This document shows positions 34,270 through 46,325 of a stretch of 64,000 nucleotides of DNA, piece by piece. This stretch comes from Apoda limacodes (lineage: Eukaryota > Arthropoda > Insecta > Lepidoptera > Limacodidae), in the NCBI GenBank assembly GCA_946406115.1, contig OX291544.1, positions 30,893,521 through 30,957,520 on the forward strand. Reading direction: 5' to 3'. A model generated the notes under the pieces. The model was not told the origin of the DNA. It did not search any database and was given only the letters and a program-made list of their open reading frames with translations. How positions within the stretch are numbered: position 1 is the stretch's first letter; the number at the start of each line of letters is the position of its first letter. Position numbers and translations under genes: made by a program.

Positions 34270-34770
34270 AAACAATTAACCTCTTTCTGAAAGTTGGACA
34301 TACCTACCTAAACTACTTGCCTAGGTATGTGTATTCGTCGACTATCCTTTCCACCCCAAAAGCTTAAACACATCTTCTAACGCAGTTGTGAACAGTTTCA
34401 GAGTAATGACGTGTCTCTCACACCATCTGCAGTTGGATAGGTTTTTTGTTCTGCTCTTGTAGTCGGATAGATATCGTAGCTCACCACTTTCAGAAGCTGT
34501 GACGTAAATCCGTCATCCTTCGCCGCCTTACTGTTCTTGAGCTGTTTCAAGGCCATTCTTATCTCATATAAATTAACGACCGGGATATCTTGGGTATAGT
34601 GTCAAGTTAATTTGGCTCTGGGTTCTTTTGCCGTGATGTTGAAAGAATCACGAGTTGAGGTGTACAACTGTCTATAGAAGTTCTCAATTTCTCTGTATAC
34701 TTCAGGTTTGTACGAAATGATTTTACCATTTTCGGTCTTCAGCTTTATCAACTATCGTTGCCCAATAGAC
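34270..34770 (-). mobile_element. RTE-like LINE relic, minus strand
   Basis: Minus strand: NGKIISYKPEVYREIENFYR then QLYTSTRDSFNIT, LKQLKNSKAAKDDGFTSQLLK, and LFTTALEDVF-like and VDEYTYLGK pieces. Internal deletions join the RT segments. Same family as 29990-30733. Confidence 0.75.
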
Positions 34771-34967
34771 AGATCTCTGGAAAATACTTTCGAGCCTCAT
34801 TTCATTATTAAATTAAAATAAATATACCAAGCGTACATATCCAATCATAAGCATGGTTGTGGTGAAAGCCTCACCCCTGTCACTTTTAAACCATCAAGCG
34901 GCTTTCTCACAAATTATGATGAAGGTTTGTATCTTACCACTTATGACCCCCTTCTGGGAAAAACCAA

Positions 34968-35610
34968 GCAAATTGCGAGTATGGATCGCGCACCGAGGGT
35001 TCTGTTCAAAGTTATTATATGTTGATAGTTCTTCCATCATGAGATCGAGTCTTACACGTTTATGCCTTAATTACGAGTTTTCGAATTTTTCCCATTTTTT
35101 TTTTGGTGTAACATCCTGCTTCTTGCCAAATTTCATGATTCTAGGTCAACGGGAATTACCGCATAGGTTTTGATTTATTAGTGTCACAAGATGCAACCAA
35201 AATGACAATATTTTGGGCATATTTTTTTATTGCATTGACTTAGCAGCTTGTTTTTTTATAATTTTAAGTGACATTTGATATTGGTTTCTACTTGATACTC
35301 CCTTGTCTTTTTGAGTAAAAGGGTCCTGACAGACAGACAAACTTTTTTCAATGTATTATAACTACAAATTAACGAATTAAGAGTAAAATGTTGCTTCAAT
35401 TTCACGATTCTAGGACAACGGGAAGTACCGAATAGGTTTTGATTTAATTGTGAGTGCCGAAATATGCGAAAAAATGGCCGTATTTCGACCGTATTATTGT
35501 ATTGAGTTGACTTAGAAGTTTGATTCTTGCACAACTTTAAAGTACCGTAGACTTTTAGTATGAGGTATTAATTTCAACTTGATACCTTCGCGCGTTTCTG
35601 AGAAAAAGTA
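34968..35610 (+). repeat. SINE-like repeat with duplicated body
   Basis: Head at 34968 (GCAAATTGCGAGTATGG, CGCACCGAGGGTTCTG), then CATGATTCTAGGTCAACGGG at about 35134 and GACAGACAGAC at 35328. The body block returns at 35400 (CACGATTCTAGGACAACGGG, ACCGAATAGGTTTTGAT), so about 270 bp is present twice in diverged form. Same family as 697-1000 by head sequence. Confidence 0.6.
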
Positions 35611-37340
35611 TAGTATTCTATTCTTCAAAACAGGTTATTTGGTCTAATTGGAGTATAATATGTGATAAAGCTATTAACTAAGATGTGGTGACTAATTTAT
35701 TTTTAATAATTATAACTACAAACGCGTTCGTTAAACTGTCACAAAATTTGTAAGAAATGCTAATTAAAGAAGACTTATTATTATTTCCTCTATTACCTTA
35801 ATTAGATTTGATGGACAAAAGTTTTGTGGTTCGACTCATTTACTTTTCTGCACTTGTTCTAATCGCAAAGTACATTATAGTTTTGGAAAATTATTTGTTC
35901 ACATTAATATATAGAAAGTTCCAATATTTAAGTGACGAAAGTTGTATTAATTGTATTAATAATATTTTCATTAAAAGTGTGAGTGTATCAATGTGAAAGC
36001 AGCGGTATATTAATAATAAGATATTAGTCGAAAACAGAACCTAAACAATTTACATTGACGACCTTAAGTTGGTACGTAGCTTTTTATATAATAAAATACT
36101 TTACATGGAATAATAACACGACAGAAGATACTAAAAGCAATAATAACTTTTTTAGTCCCGTCAAATAACTTAATTTTATGTGTTACGCGAACGATGAAAG
36201 CCTTAAAGTATATGTATTCTTTGATCTCACACAGTGCCAATAGCCAAATGTGTATTTTGGTACTAGCGATTGTAGAAACGTTCTAAAATGGACAAATACG
36301 CATGATGTAGGGTTTTTAGCTAAGGTTTCAGTAGCAATTTGCATTCAAGATTTTATCTATAACTTAATATAAAACGCATATTAATAAAAAATAAATTTAT
36401 AAGGAAAAAAAAAATCAGTCAATTTGATGCCTAATTAACATGTTACGTAACATTAAGTTACGTGATAGCTTCGATAATTTAAGTTTATTTGCACAATCTT
36501 CAAAATAAACCAATAAAACAATATCCGAGAATAATGTTTTTGGCACATTGCTAGATTCCCGCCACTACTAAAAATATATTCTTTTATATAACTACTTGAT
36601 CTTTGCGGGAAGCAGTTTATAAATGTAACTGTGTAAATAATAGCTCTCGTCGTTATATTTGGAAGTGTACTTTCCATTTTACGTCACTATCCGACATGGA
36701 CCTGTTTAATTTTATTAAAGAAAAAAATTTGTATGCGTATAAACTTGTTCGTCGCCTTTTGCCATGCACTACAAACAAGACTTATTTTTATAGAAAGCGC
36801 TCAGGAAAGTCGGTATATTAACTGGTGCCTACAGCGCCTTTTTTACCCGTCTTACCCAGAAGGAGGGTTATAATTTTCACGCGTATGTATGCATGGCTAT
36901 GTCCGTTCCATTGTGACTTGTAGCCTAAACGACAGGACCAATTTCGATAAATGAGGTCTCAATTGAAAGGTTTTCATCTCCAGAGTGTTAAAGGGTAGAT
37001 AAAATAGTCAAAAGCGAGTCAAAAAAAAGAAGCTGTAAAGATAAATAAATAAACAAATCCGACTACAAAATGCATTTTGTATTTGTTTTATATTTGGAAC
37101 ATTTAGTAGATTATAGTATGTTTCGTACCGAGTACAAAATTAAGTTTTTTCTTACTCCAGCATCGATCAAGCGAATTTTGACGAAAGGCAAACATTTCAT
37201 ACTTACCTGTGAGTTATTTTACCCCAGATTCATTTAAAATCTGGTGTACTTAGGTTTCAGCTTGATATACAACTACAACTAATAAACCGAGTTATATACA
37301 TTATAATCTTTTTCAAAATAACGATGCTATTGAAATCCCG
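35611..37340. other. intergenic, nothing firm
   Basis: AT-rich; short frames at 35808-35996 and 36603-36821 have no domains. GCGTATGTATGCATGGCTATG near 36882-36902 resembles a repeat fragment. Confidence 0.45.
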
Positions 37341-37391
37341 CCGCGCCGATGACGGATTATAGCGCGGACGAAGCCGCGACCAAAATGCTAG
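37341..37391 (+). mobile_element. Helitron 3' terminus
   Basis: Hairpin CGCGG (37363-37367) / CCGCG (37374-37378), then ACCAAAATGCTAG ending at 37391, followed by T. Same end structure as 29876. The body upstream (from about 37110) is diverged and its 5' end is not defined. It lies about 150 bp before the start exon of elongase 2. Confidence 0.6.
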
Positions 37392-37549
37392 TAGAATAAG
37401 TAAATCTCGGTAGTTTAATCCGAGAGATTTAAGGTAAAGTATAAACGAAATTTTACTGAATAGGGATCTCATATACTATACAACTTTTATTCACATTTTT
37501 GTTTTTTCAATTATTTATTGCATTTAAAAACCTTTTATTTTATTTTCAG

Positions 37550-37613
37550 ACATTGAAAATGGCAAGTCCGCTCTCACTGAAGTCTCCCGACTGGGATTTA
37601 AGCAAAAGTTTTT
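37550..37613 (+). CDS. elongase 2, exon with start codon (5' UTR 37550-37558)
   Basis: Acceptor TATTTTCAG, 9 nt of 5' UTR, ATG at 37559, then 18 codons (MASPLSLKSPDWDLSKSF) plus one base before the GTAAGC donor. The split codon T|AC gives Tyr. D-x-x-L/V near the N-terminus fits ELOVL first exons. The acceptor so close to the ATG means an upstream non-coding exon must exist. Confidence 0.85.
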
Positions 37614-40600
37614 GTAAGCCTCTTAGTATTATTTATTTGTACTATTATTTATGTGAAACAAAATAAGTGTGCCAAGATCGTAGCCTACCCCTCTTGCATT
37701 AAGGCGTGATGTTATGTATGTATGTAAAAATAATAAAAATCTGTTTATTGTAAATTATTTATTTAAAGATAAACCTAACATGTAAAAAAAAAATAACTAC
37801 GTAGAATCATAGTGCTTAATTCAAATATAATCTATTGCTTTATGAAATTGGAAGGTATTTGACGATCATATATAATTTTTTTGATCTTATAGACACTTGA
37901 TGGCTCTTGTAGATCTATCAATTTGAAAGAACTAATGACGGCATATAAAATATTTGGGTGCTGTCCGGATATTACCCCTAGTGCTGATTTACGACATAAG
38001 CCATTCGTATTCTCTGATTCCACGATTATTGTGTTAGCACCATTAACATCACTCTTAATCAGGGTTCATACTTTTGGAAGTCACAAATGTGATAAGTAAT
38101 GTTTGTTTATATGAAGTTACAAGTGTAATTGCGGTTATCGTTTAAATGTTTACAGGTTGTGTGCAGCTACACCTATGGTGTTATCAAACGCGGTTCAATT
38201 CGTTGTATCAAATGTTAGCTGTTTTTTTTAACTATCACTAACGTTACCACCCGTTCCCACTGTTGGGGCACGGATTTGGGCCATAAGCCACACGTCGGTC
38301 GAGTGCGGATTGTGGACTTCACATATGTCAATTTTCTTACACTGAAATCCAGTGATGAGAATAATCAATGTAGGTACTTGATAAATTTAGAAAAAGACTC
38401 ATTGGTACTCGCCGGATTTGAACCTCCGCCACTTACTTAGGAAACAAGGTGAAATCGAAACCTCTGGGCTACCACCGACACTTTTGCGTAAAGTCCGCCG
38501 CCGAATATTGCGTCACCACTTAGATCCTAAGAAAAATACATGTCAAAACTAGGCACAAGCAATTATTGCGGATTTGTATTTATTGAAATGTTCAACGAAA
38601 ATAGTCAAGGGGATTGTTCAAAATCAGCTACTTCAATATTCTCATGTTCAATTGTCTTTGTTTCAGACGAAGAAGCTGATGAAATGCCTCTAATGTCGAA
38701 CCCTGGCGTCATTTGTATGATTCTCGCCGCCTATTTATTATTTGTATTTAAAATTGGACCAAACTTCATGAGGAAAAGGGAAGCGTACAAGTTAAAGAAA
38801 ACGCTTTTAATTTATAATATTTTTCAAGTATTGCTGTCTGCGTATTTAGTACAAAATGTAAGTATGGTCACTAAAATAAAAGAAATCTACATAATCTGTA
38901 TTATCATGAGTTATATTAGTTTTCTAAACAATTTGTAGGCTATTAGACATTATAAAAAGGTCACATAAGCCAATATTGATGCATTTGGGCTGCATCGCAT
39001 AAAGTTTTTGCGAAACGCTTATAAGAAAAAATATGTAACTTGCTTAAGAAAAGTCTGAAAATGACTACAGCTCCAACACAACTCCGTTGTATATCCTTAA
39101 AATGTATTTCATGATTGTCAAAAAGTCATTAAGAATTGTTTTTATCCACTAAATAAATTCTTCAGCAAATAATCGAAGCATGTATGATGTGACTTCTAAA
39201 CGACAAAAACTTTTAATTCCGAACAATAAATAGATTTTTTTTATAAACTTCATTATAACATAAATAAATTTCTTCTTATTAGTTCTACTTTTCCTACTAC
39301 TACCAACCACTTTAGTCCTGCGTGACAGTGGCGCAACACTGCTTCTGATAGCAGTTTATCTAACTAGACCATAGACTTCGAGTACTGTAATCTGCAATAT
39401 GGCCTGCGCAATAGCCACACTTTATAAAGAGGGAAGACCACAGTTTCGCTTCATCTCAGTTACACTTGCAGCCTTTTATTTTCACATCTGGCTAGGAAAC
39501 AGTTATTTATGTCTATGATAGACGAAGGTTGCTTTATATATGTACCACGTCATAAATTGTCTGCCTGTATTTAGAAAAGTAGATAACTCATGCAAGACCA
39601 GGAACAAAATAATATACCCCCTTGCCAAATCATGACGAACTATAAGAAATAGGTCAGGACAGTATCACACAAATAATTTTTTTGGCTTACCTACATGTAC
39701 CTAGATCGACAATACGCGTATAGCAGGCAGTGTCCCTTACCTGATGAGTAGCCTATTCCCTCGACAACCTTGATACATGCAAACAATATATTCATAGCTT
39801 TGTTTATCACAAAATAACTTTTCTGACGCGGTGTATAGTTGCTAGTGTGATGTTAGTCCACACACTTTTAATATGGCGACTTTAGTTTTGGTTTTTGACC
39901 ACCGGGTCCGAAAAGTTGGTTCAACTATTTAGCTTCCACTTTAATATTCAAATTCAGAAAATAGCAACTAATGACATCTGTTAGTAAACGCTGGAACTCG
40001 GAGAAAAGAAGCAGAACGCAAAACTTTGTTACAAACATCAGTCTAAAAGCTTTAACACAAGATTCAGAGATGTGCTTTTTTTCTCAAAGATTGTTTCTCA
40101 AATGATAATAATTTAATGGTTACTGAAGAGATAGTAACTAATGATAATATAAACTTTATTATTAGGTATAGTATCTAGTAATTATTACTAAAATATAAAG
40201 GTACAAATAATTATTTTTTAGATGTTTGCGATTATTCTCATTCTACGAAACCTTTACTTAAATCCTGTACGTAGCACTTAGCTAGTTCTTTATTTTAATA
40301 TTTGTTACATATTATATTTAATATTATGATATATTAAATATTTTAACTTTTCAGACTAATTAAAACAAACAAAATCCTTTTTCAGGCTTTCGAAGGTTTA
40401 TTACAAACGGGAATAATACCCAGAAAGTGTTTAATAAAGAGTGATACAGGCATGAGAAAAAAGGTAAAATATGATTTTATTATTTGTATTGACGAATTTA
40501 TATGGTATTTAAATACGATTTTGCTCGAAAAAACACATAACTATGTGCTTATAAGGGAAGTCTAAGTCTAAGCGGATATGTAAGATCAATAAAAACATTG

Positions 40601-42623
40601 AGTTAAAATCGAAAACTGATATCTCATGAATTGAAAAATATTTAAAAAGAAATTTATTTGAGAGTAAAATAAGAAATAAGGCGACGAAGTTTCAACAATT
40701 TCAATTTTTAATCTAATCGAAAATAAAAAATATTTTTTTATGTAAAATAAAAAATAAAGTATTAAAAATATACCTCATTGACTACAAAAACATATAGGTA
40801 CAAACTATAGCTGATCTATTGGTACTGCGTTAATTCAAATAAAACTCTCACAGGCAATTTAAAAATGAATATTTTTGCTCATGGTAAATAGAGATAATAT
40901 ATAATACTACCGCATTTTGAGTAGCGAAATTTTACCATAATGATTATTAAAGTTTGTTGGAGACATTTTTAATATCATAACATTGAAAAATGTAGTATTA
41001 TATATACATTATTATGTTACAGATCCTCTTTCTCAACTGGATGTACATGTTTGCTAAAATCACAGAACTGGCTGATACAGTTATATTTGTACTTAGAAAA
41101 AAGAATAATCAAGTGACCTTCCTACACGTGTACCACCATTCCGTCATGATGATTGGTACTTGGGCGACCCTGAAGTACTGGGTGACAGACATCTTAGTCT
41201 ACATTGGTTTCATAAATTCCTTAGTACATGTATTCATGTACACTTATTATGGATTGTCGGCCTTGGGACCAAATGTCACCAAGTATTTGTTTTGGAAGAA
41301 ATATATAACTAAATTGCAACTGGTAAGTGAATTATAATTATATGCTCTTTAAGGCTCCAAGCCCAATTAATTGCTAGTTTTTTATCTTTGGCTACGCTGC
41401 GGACAACATTTTAAAGCTAGATTCATAAAAATTAGTGCAGCAAATAGGATGAAAAATATTACAAAAAATATTATATCTTATTCAAATAGGTATTTTTTCA
41501 TTCATTTTATTTTTAACTCTTGAATGAAAATTAAGCACTATACCCGGCCTTCTGGGTAGGGGTTTCTTAAAGCAAACCTGAAAGACAAAAGAGTAATAGT
41601 AGAGCAAAAGCAGTACCTAGTAGAACTAGTTATCTATGATGCGATAGGTGTATTAGACGTAAACACATGATGCACTAGCTTGCGCTAGACGTTTAAACAC
41701 ATTATGCGCTAGGTGTATGAGACGTTCACACACAATTTTATTTGAAGCTCCTAATTCCGTTGACAATTTATCAAACCTCATCGTGTTTCTAAACCATTAG
41801 ATAATAATTATTAATTAATTCTTAGCTAATTAATTTATACCTAATGTTTTGATTTTTTTGTATTTTCAACTTGTGTTAATCTTTATAGCCGAATTCAAAA
41901 AAGGAGGTTTTCCATTTGACCCGTATGTATGTAATATTGTCAGAATTTCACAGTTTTTGTATATAAGTCTATACCAGCTTTTAAATATGTATTTCAAATT
42001 TTATTAGTGTATGTATGTATGTATGTTTATCCGCGCATATCTCAAAAACCATAAGTTGGATTATAAGGATTCTTTTTAAGTTTGACTATATAGTCCGACT
42101 TAGTGAACAGTGCAAGTTTTATTAAAATCGGTTCAGTAGTTTTTGAGATAGAGAGTTAAATGTGTATCAGTCGCTAGGAAAACGTGTCGTTGGCTTAACA
42201 GCGTTTTTCTAAAACATGTCATAATGCATGTTGTTTAAATTTTTGCATGCACTTAGGCTTCAGCTAAACAATCTAGATGAAAATTTCAAAAAGTGCCTTA
42301 GCTATTAAAAAAGTAATATGTTTATTTTATTTTATTAAATATACGTAGAATGATTCCTAATTATTAATAAAAATGAATGCATTTTCCAGGCGCAGTTCGT
42401 GTCGATAATGATTCAGTACCTGATATCTCTAAAAGTGTCAGAATGTCCGCCTTCGAAAGGAGTTGCCATATTTTTCTCTTTCAACATTATCTTCTTCTTA
42501 TGCCTCTTCGCTAACTTCTACAGAGAAAGTTACATCAAAAAGAGACAAGCAAAGAAAAATCTGAACGATATTGTGAGTAACGAAAAATCGGGGTGTTTGA
42601 AAGAGGAACAGAAAGTGTTATAA
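37559..42623 (+). CDS. very-long-chain fatty acid elongase (ELOVL family), gene 2, five coding exons
   Basis: Spliced plus-strand gene, coding exons 37559-37613, 38667-38857, 40386-40463, 41023-41322 and 42390-42623 (858 bp with stop, 285 aa). All junctions are GT/AG with phases 1,0,0,0, the same pattern as gene 1. Motifs seen: NFMRKREAYKLKK in the first loop, KITELADT (120-127) and VIFVLRKK, HVYHH (143-147), HVFMYTYY (177-184) and TKLQLAQ (204-210). C-terminal helix AIFFSFNIIFFLCLFANFY is followed by a basic tail (KKRQAKK) and the end EEQKVL. Family role: condensing enzyme of the ER fatty-acid elongation complex, acting on long acyl-CoA. Length is normal for the family. Like gene 1 it has a short linker with a single Cys in place of the usual C-x-P-VDYS stretch. 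It is divergently oriented to gene 1. Family assignment is secure; chain-length preference cannot be read from sequence. Confidence 0.93.
38250..38485 (-). mobile_element. tRNA-derived SINE in elongase 2 intron 1
   Basis: Minus strand: GTCGGTGGTAGCCCAGAGGTTT (A box) and GGAGGTTCAAATCCGGCGAG (B box), then a body with TTTCAGTGTAAGAAAATTG and GAAGTCCACAATCCGCACT, ending near CCGTGCCCCAACAGTGGG. Matches 52410-52672. Confidence 0.75.
38667..38857 (+). CDS. elongase 2, coding exon 2
   Basis: 191 bp between TTTGTTTCAG and GTAAGT, residues 19-82: EEADEMPLMSNPGV, a helix, KIGPNFMRKREAYKLKK, then TLLIYNIFQVLLSAYLVQN. Same length, phase and motif order as 15383-15193 of gene 1. The open frame continues upstream of 38667 without a stop, but the acceptor and the phase-1 fit to 37613 argue against translation from there. 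Confidence 0.92.
40386..40463 (+). CDS. elongase 2, coding exon 3 (78-bp microexon)
   Basis: 78 bp, 26 codons, phase 0/0, between CTTTTTCAG and GTAAAA. Residues 83-108 begin AFEGLLQTGIIPRKC and end with a basic stretch (GMRKK). It corresponds by position and phase to the 75-bp exon of gene 1, but the residues have diverged strongly. Confidence 0.85.
41023..41322 (+). CDS. elongase 2, coding exon 4 (catalytic core)
   Basis: 300 bp, 100 codons, between ATGTTACAG and GTAAGT. It holds KITELADT, VIFVLRKK, the HVYHH box, NSLVHVFMYTYY, GLSALGP and FWKKYITKLQL. One codon longer than the gene 1 exon. Confidence 0.95.
41638..41734. repeat. 31-34-bp tandem repeat, three units, in elongase 2 intron 4
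   Basis: Units starting GATGCGATAGGTGTATTAGA (41638), GATGCACTAGCTTGCGCTAG (41669) and TATGCGCTAGGTGTATGAGA (41703), each followed by CGT-AAACACA-like sequence. Confidence 0.65.
42020..42165 (+). repeat. dispersed repeat in elongase 2 intron 4
   Basis: A (TATG)n run at 42009-42026, then CGCGCATATCTCAAAAACC, GGATTATAAGGATTCTTTTT and AAAATCGGTTCAGTAGTTTTTG: the typical order of an abundant lepidopteran repeat. Confidence 0.5.
42390..42623 (+). CDS. elongase 2, last coding exon
   Basis: Starts after TTTTCCAG with AQFVSIMIQYL, which completes TxxQxxQ, then SECPPSKG, the last transmembrane helix and NFYRESYIKKRQAKK. Stop TAA at 42621-42623. Confidence 0.93.
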   Translation, partial: AQFVSIMIQYLISLKVSECPPSKGVAIFFSFNIIFFLCLFANFYRESYIKKRQAKKNLNDIVSNEKSGCLKEEQKVL

Positions 42624-42896
42624 TATTATTGACCTAATTATAGTGTTTTGTTTATATTATACGATCAGTATTTATTTAGTTGTTTGTTTTTTATAATTTT
42701 TCTTAGTTTTGACTATCTGCATTATAATTTAGTTTAATATCAATTGTATATTAGTTTGATAAAATTTGTATTTTTTGTTTTATTCAAACAAGTAACATGT
42801 ATGTAGGGTCAATTGAACCTGGTTGTTTATCGACGATATACCTGCGGGTTATAAAAAAACGTTCCATACCCGCATGTATTGTCTAGCAGCAAGGCA

Positions 42897-42902
42897 AATA
42901 AA
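42897..42902 (+). promoter_or_regulatory. candidate poly-A signal of elongase 2
   Basis: AATAAA about 275 nt past the stop codon, followed by a T/G-containing stretch. Plausible 3' UTR end; unproven. Confidence 0.4.
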
Positions 42903-43410
42903 TGTTCTTAACATTTTCTGACAATATTAAGTGTTAAAAGCTGCGCCTGTGCGATGACTAAAAGTATCATAATTCATCCCAGACTGCTAACTTCCAATTT
43001 GGTTGGCCTTAAAGTTGCGCAATGCATCCCAATCTGCTGACCTATAGTTCATTGGTTGACCTAGATGATTTGGTAAACCCAAAAACATGACGATATAAGT
43101 TTTTTCGCAGATGAAATCGTTGATGGTTGATTTAGACACCGTTTTTTATAGTTAGCCCAATAACAAAAACGAGACCCTTACAGTTTCGAATGTCCGTCCT
43201 TTCGTTTGTCACAACCTTTTTCATGCCTCCCCCCTTCGTTAATGCATCAATAATTATAACTAACAGTTCTTAAAAAATAATTGCGGTTTCAGGTTTTCTG
43301 CAGAAAATTGCTATACTTAATGACTTAACGAAGGGAATGCCAACGAGACCCTATTACTAATTACAGTCTGTGTATGCGTCTGTCCTTCTTTTTTATGAAG
43401 AGTTTTATAA

Positions 43411-43581
43411 TTAAAAGTAATAAAACGGGATTAAACGCGTCATTTGGCAAAATACCTTTTTCCCTACGTTTCGGCTGGGTTACACCAGCCTTGGTCACGG
43501 GAAGCCTTGTAACCCAGCCGAAACGTCGGGAAAAAGGTATTTTGCCAAATGATGCGTTTAATCCCGTTTTATTATTTTTAA
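43411..43581. mobile_element. foldback element related to the inverted-repeat element at 11104-11844
   Basis: Arms 43411-43484 and 43508-43581 (74 bp, three visible mismatches) surround a 23-nt spacer. Arm sequence TAATAAAACGGGATTAAACG ... GGCAAAATACCTTTTTCCC ... CGTTTCGGCTGGGTTACA equals the right end of the element in elongase 1, so this is two right ends joined head to head. No target duplication was recognised. Confidence 0.8.
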
Positions 43582-43599
43582 ATTAGTAATGGAACGCGG

Positions 43600-46210
43600 A
43601 AATTTAAAAACTTATAAGGGTTTTATATATTTTGAACCGTAATAGATAGACTGCTGAAATTTTAGACAGAATATTATAATAGAGGATATCGTAAAACAAA
43701 AAGTTTTTGATGTTGTTTTTATTGTTCTATAGTAAATCGATAATTTATGCGAACTTCGAAGTCGAACTTGTTAAAATGTTACCTTAAAATTAAATCAACA
43801 AATAGCAACAAGTGGAAGTGTTTATTACCCAACTACGATGGAGAGTTTTGATTTTAGCAGTCTTTGAATTTTTGTTTAGCTCAGTCATATGTTCCAGTGT
43901 AAAAAGCTACTGATGCCTAAGTACTGATCATATTTTGGCAAATGAGGCGTCGTTAGCAATTTTACCTCTCTCTCTTATTTAATTATGAAATTCGAAGATA
44001 CCAAAATTGTACAATTTGTATATAAAAATTTATAGTCAATGTAAATTTAACATGGTCATGTTCCCGAGAAGCTTCAAGATTCCCATCATATTTTGAAAAA
44101 TAAGTTGTCAAAGCTTTATCTTGTACTTAGTTCAAGTTCAAGTGACTTCTCATAAAATCTGTCTCCGAAATCAATGGCGCATAAAAATAGACTAAACAAC
44201 TCAAAAAATGTAGATAAATATATCGTGTTTGGTATCTAATTAAAAGTTTTGATGAGTAAATGTCTAACACCTACATAACAAGTTATGTTATGTAGTCTTA
44301 AATATAGCTTCGGTAGTCGGGTTTTAGTTTTCTTAGTTTTATTACAAGAGGCAATATTAAAACCTATAAATGGAGTTAATGCTAACAAATCAGCGAGCAA
44401 CACCTAGTAATATGTGCTGATTAAACCCTTTTATCTAATATCGAACACGCCACATTTCAAAAAAAACTATTTAATACAGGACTTTATATCCTCTAGAGAA
44501 TGCCATATTGAATTCAGTGTACAGTCACATAGCCTATAACCAGCAGACCATAAAGATGCTTCGAAATTCGAACGATACCTGCATACGATACGATGAACAT
44601 ACATACATACCAGTTAAAAACATACATCCTTCTTCTTTGGGCTTTGCCCTAGTCAGGGAAAAATGTTGAACATGAAAATCTAAGAAAGCAACTTATTTTT
44701 ATATTTTAAAGAACAATGAGTAATTTATTAATGCTATTTAAAGTCAATATGATATATGTTTCAGCGCAGCTAATGGCTAATGAATTTATTTAAGGCGTTA
44801 ATTAGAAAAATACGAAAAAACTTTATATAAAATAAAATATTTTGTTAGATTAACATTTATCTTCTTATCACTATTAATGAATATTGAAACTTTTTACTTT
44901 TTTTAACTTTTTACTTATATGGAAGTTTATATATAAGGTTTTGGTTAAATTAAATAAAACTAAACAAAACTTAAAAAAGTGCTCTATATCCTGTCGTATG
45001 GTAGTGCCAGTTTCTGGCACTACTACACGCCACACAAAGAAGTATTTTGTTCCTAAATAATTTTGGGAGTTCAATTCAGGATTTACAGCATTTTTTTTAG
45101 TTTTTGTTTAATTTTATTTAATTTACAAAACCTTACGGTCTGCGTTAAGCGTTAAGTTAGATAAACTGATTTTCTTAAGTCAACGCGTGATTGATACAAG
45201 TTATTTAGAAAAATATTTAACAACAGATTTGGCATCAGATGACTAGGACAAAAGGTCTGGAGCCTCTTCCACGATGCAACTTGGCAAATATTTTGTGTGT
45301 CAATTCTTCATAACAAAGTGCAAAGTAAAGAGTTTTTTACTATTTGGGTCTGTTATAGTAGATTGTATCACAATTAAGGGATCAAATAATATTTTTACGG
45401 CGAGGGCGCTATTTTGAATACATAGTGTAGCGAAGGATTCTAAGGTAGAATCTGAAGCGCAGCGAGGGATTCAAAGGACAGTGCATTAGGTAAAATAATT
45501 TTTGCGACCGAGTTATACACTCTACTTTTTATCATCCTCTATGAGTTAAGAGGTAAGTGTAACTTATAAATAAGACTAGTAAATGTATTTATTACATTAT
45601 CACTACTTGAGAAAAACGCACTATTTTTTATAAAAGTATTATTGTAAATACGAATTTTTTACTTTTCACAAACTTTTTTTTTATTTTGTCCGCGCGCGAC
45701 CTTACAGTTTTATTATGCAGCTAGTTACTTTTTCATACAATGTTCTTGATCGATATCTGTGGTGATTGGAACATTTACTAACAGTATCCACATTTCAAAT
45801 TGAAATCACTTTTCGTCTCTAGGGGCACTTTAATATTTGTTAACGAGGAACCAACCAGCTCTTTCTGAATAGATGAGATGAAAAAGATTAGGTGCGTTTT
45901 GATGACTGCTTCAATGTCATAACCCTGCCAAGTTAAAAAGTTATAAATTCTGTATAACACAGTACAAATCTTGGTTCATTCTCTTTGGTAGGATTACCGC
46001 ATTATGTTAATTATGTCGGTCAACAAAATGCAACTATTGTAAGCTGATTGAAAAGTGAGATTGCGGCATGAAGAGAACTGCGTGGAATATGCCCTTTAAA
46101 GCTATAAACAAAAACGCATTAGTGAGATAAAGACAAATATCTCCTATACTTCCATAACTTTGTGTGCCTGTAGGGTGAAGCCCACACAGGCCGCTTAACT
46201 TAACGTAAAT
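43600..46210. other. intergenic, nothing recognised
   Basis: AT-rich, without domain-bearing frames or clear repeats. Minor CATACATACATAC at 44600-44612. Confidence 0.45.
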
Positions 46211-46214
46211 ATTT

Positions 46215-46325
46215 ACACTACTAAGCTAACAGACAAGCTAACGGTCCGCCTGATGGTAAGCGATCACCGCAACCAATGGAGCCAAGGTCAAAACTCGCAC
46301 GTTGCCGTGCCTTTAAAAGATCTAT
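46215..46325 (-). mobile_element. old 3' end of the Jockey/CR1-like LINE
   Basis: CAAGCTAACGGTCCGCCTGATGG, TAAGCGATCACCGCAACC and CGCACGTTGCCGTGCC mirror the 3' UTR of the minus copy at 48701-49293 with many substitutions. Confidence 0.6.

Noticed and set aside
35808..35996. 62-codon frame with a possible transmembrane segment
   Set aside because: Low-complexity AT-driven hydrophobicity; no homologous feature or gene structure around it.
38540..38666. Upstream extension of the elongase 2 exon 2 frame with its own ATG-type start
   Set aside because: A good acceptor at 38666 plus the phase-1 match to 37613, mirrored exactly in gene 1, shows this part is intron.
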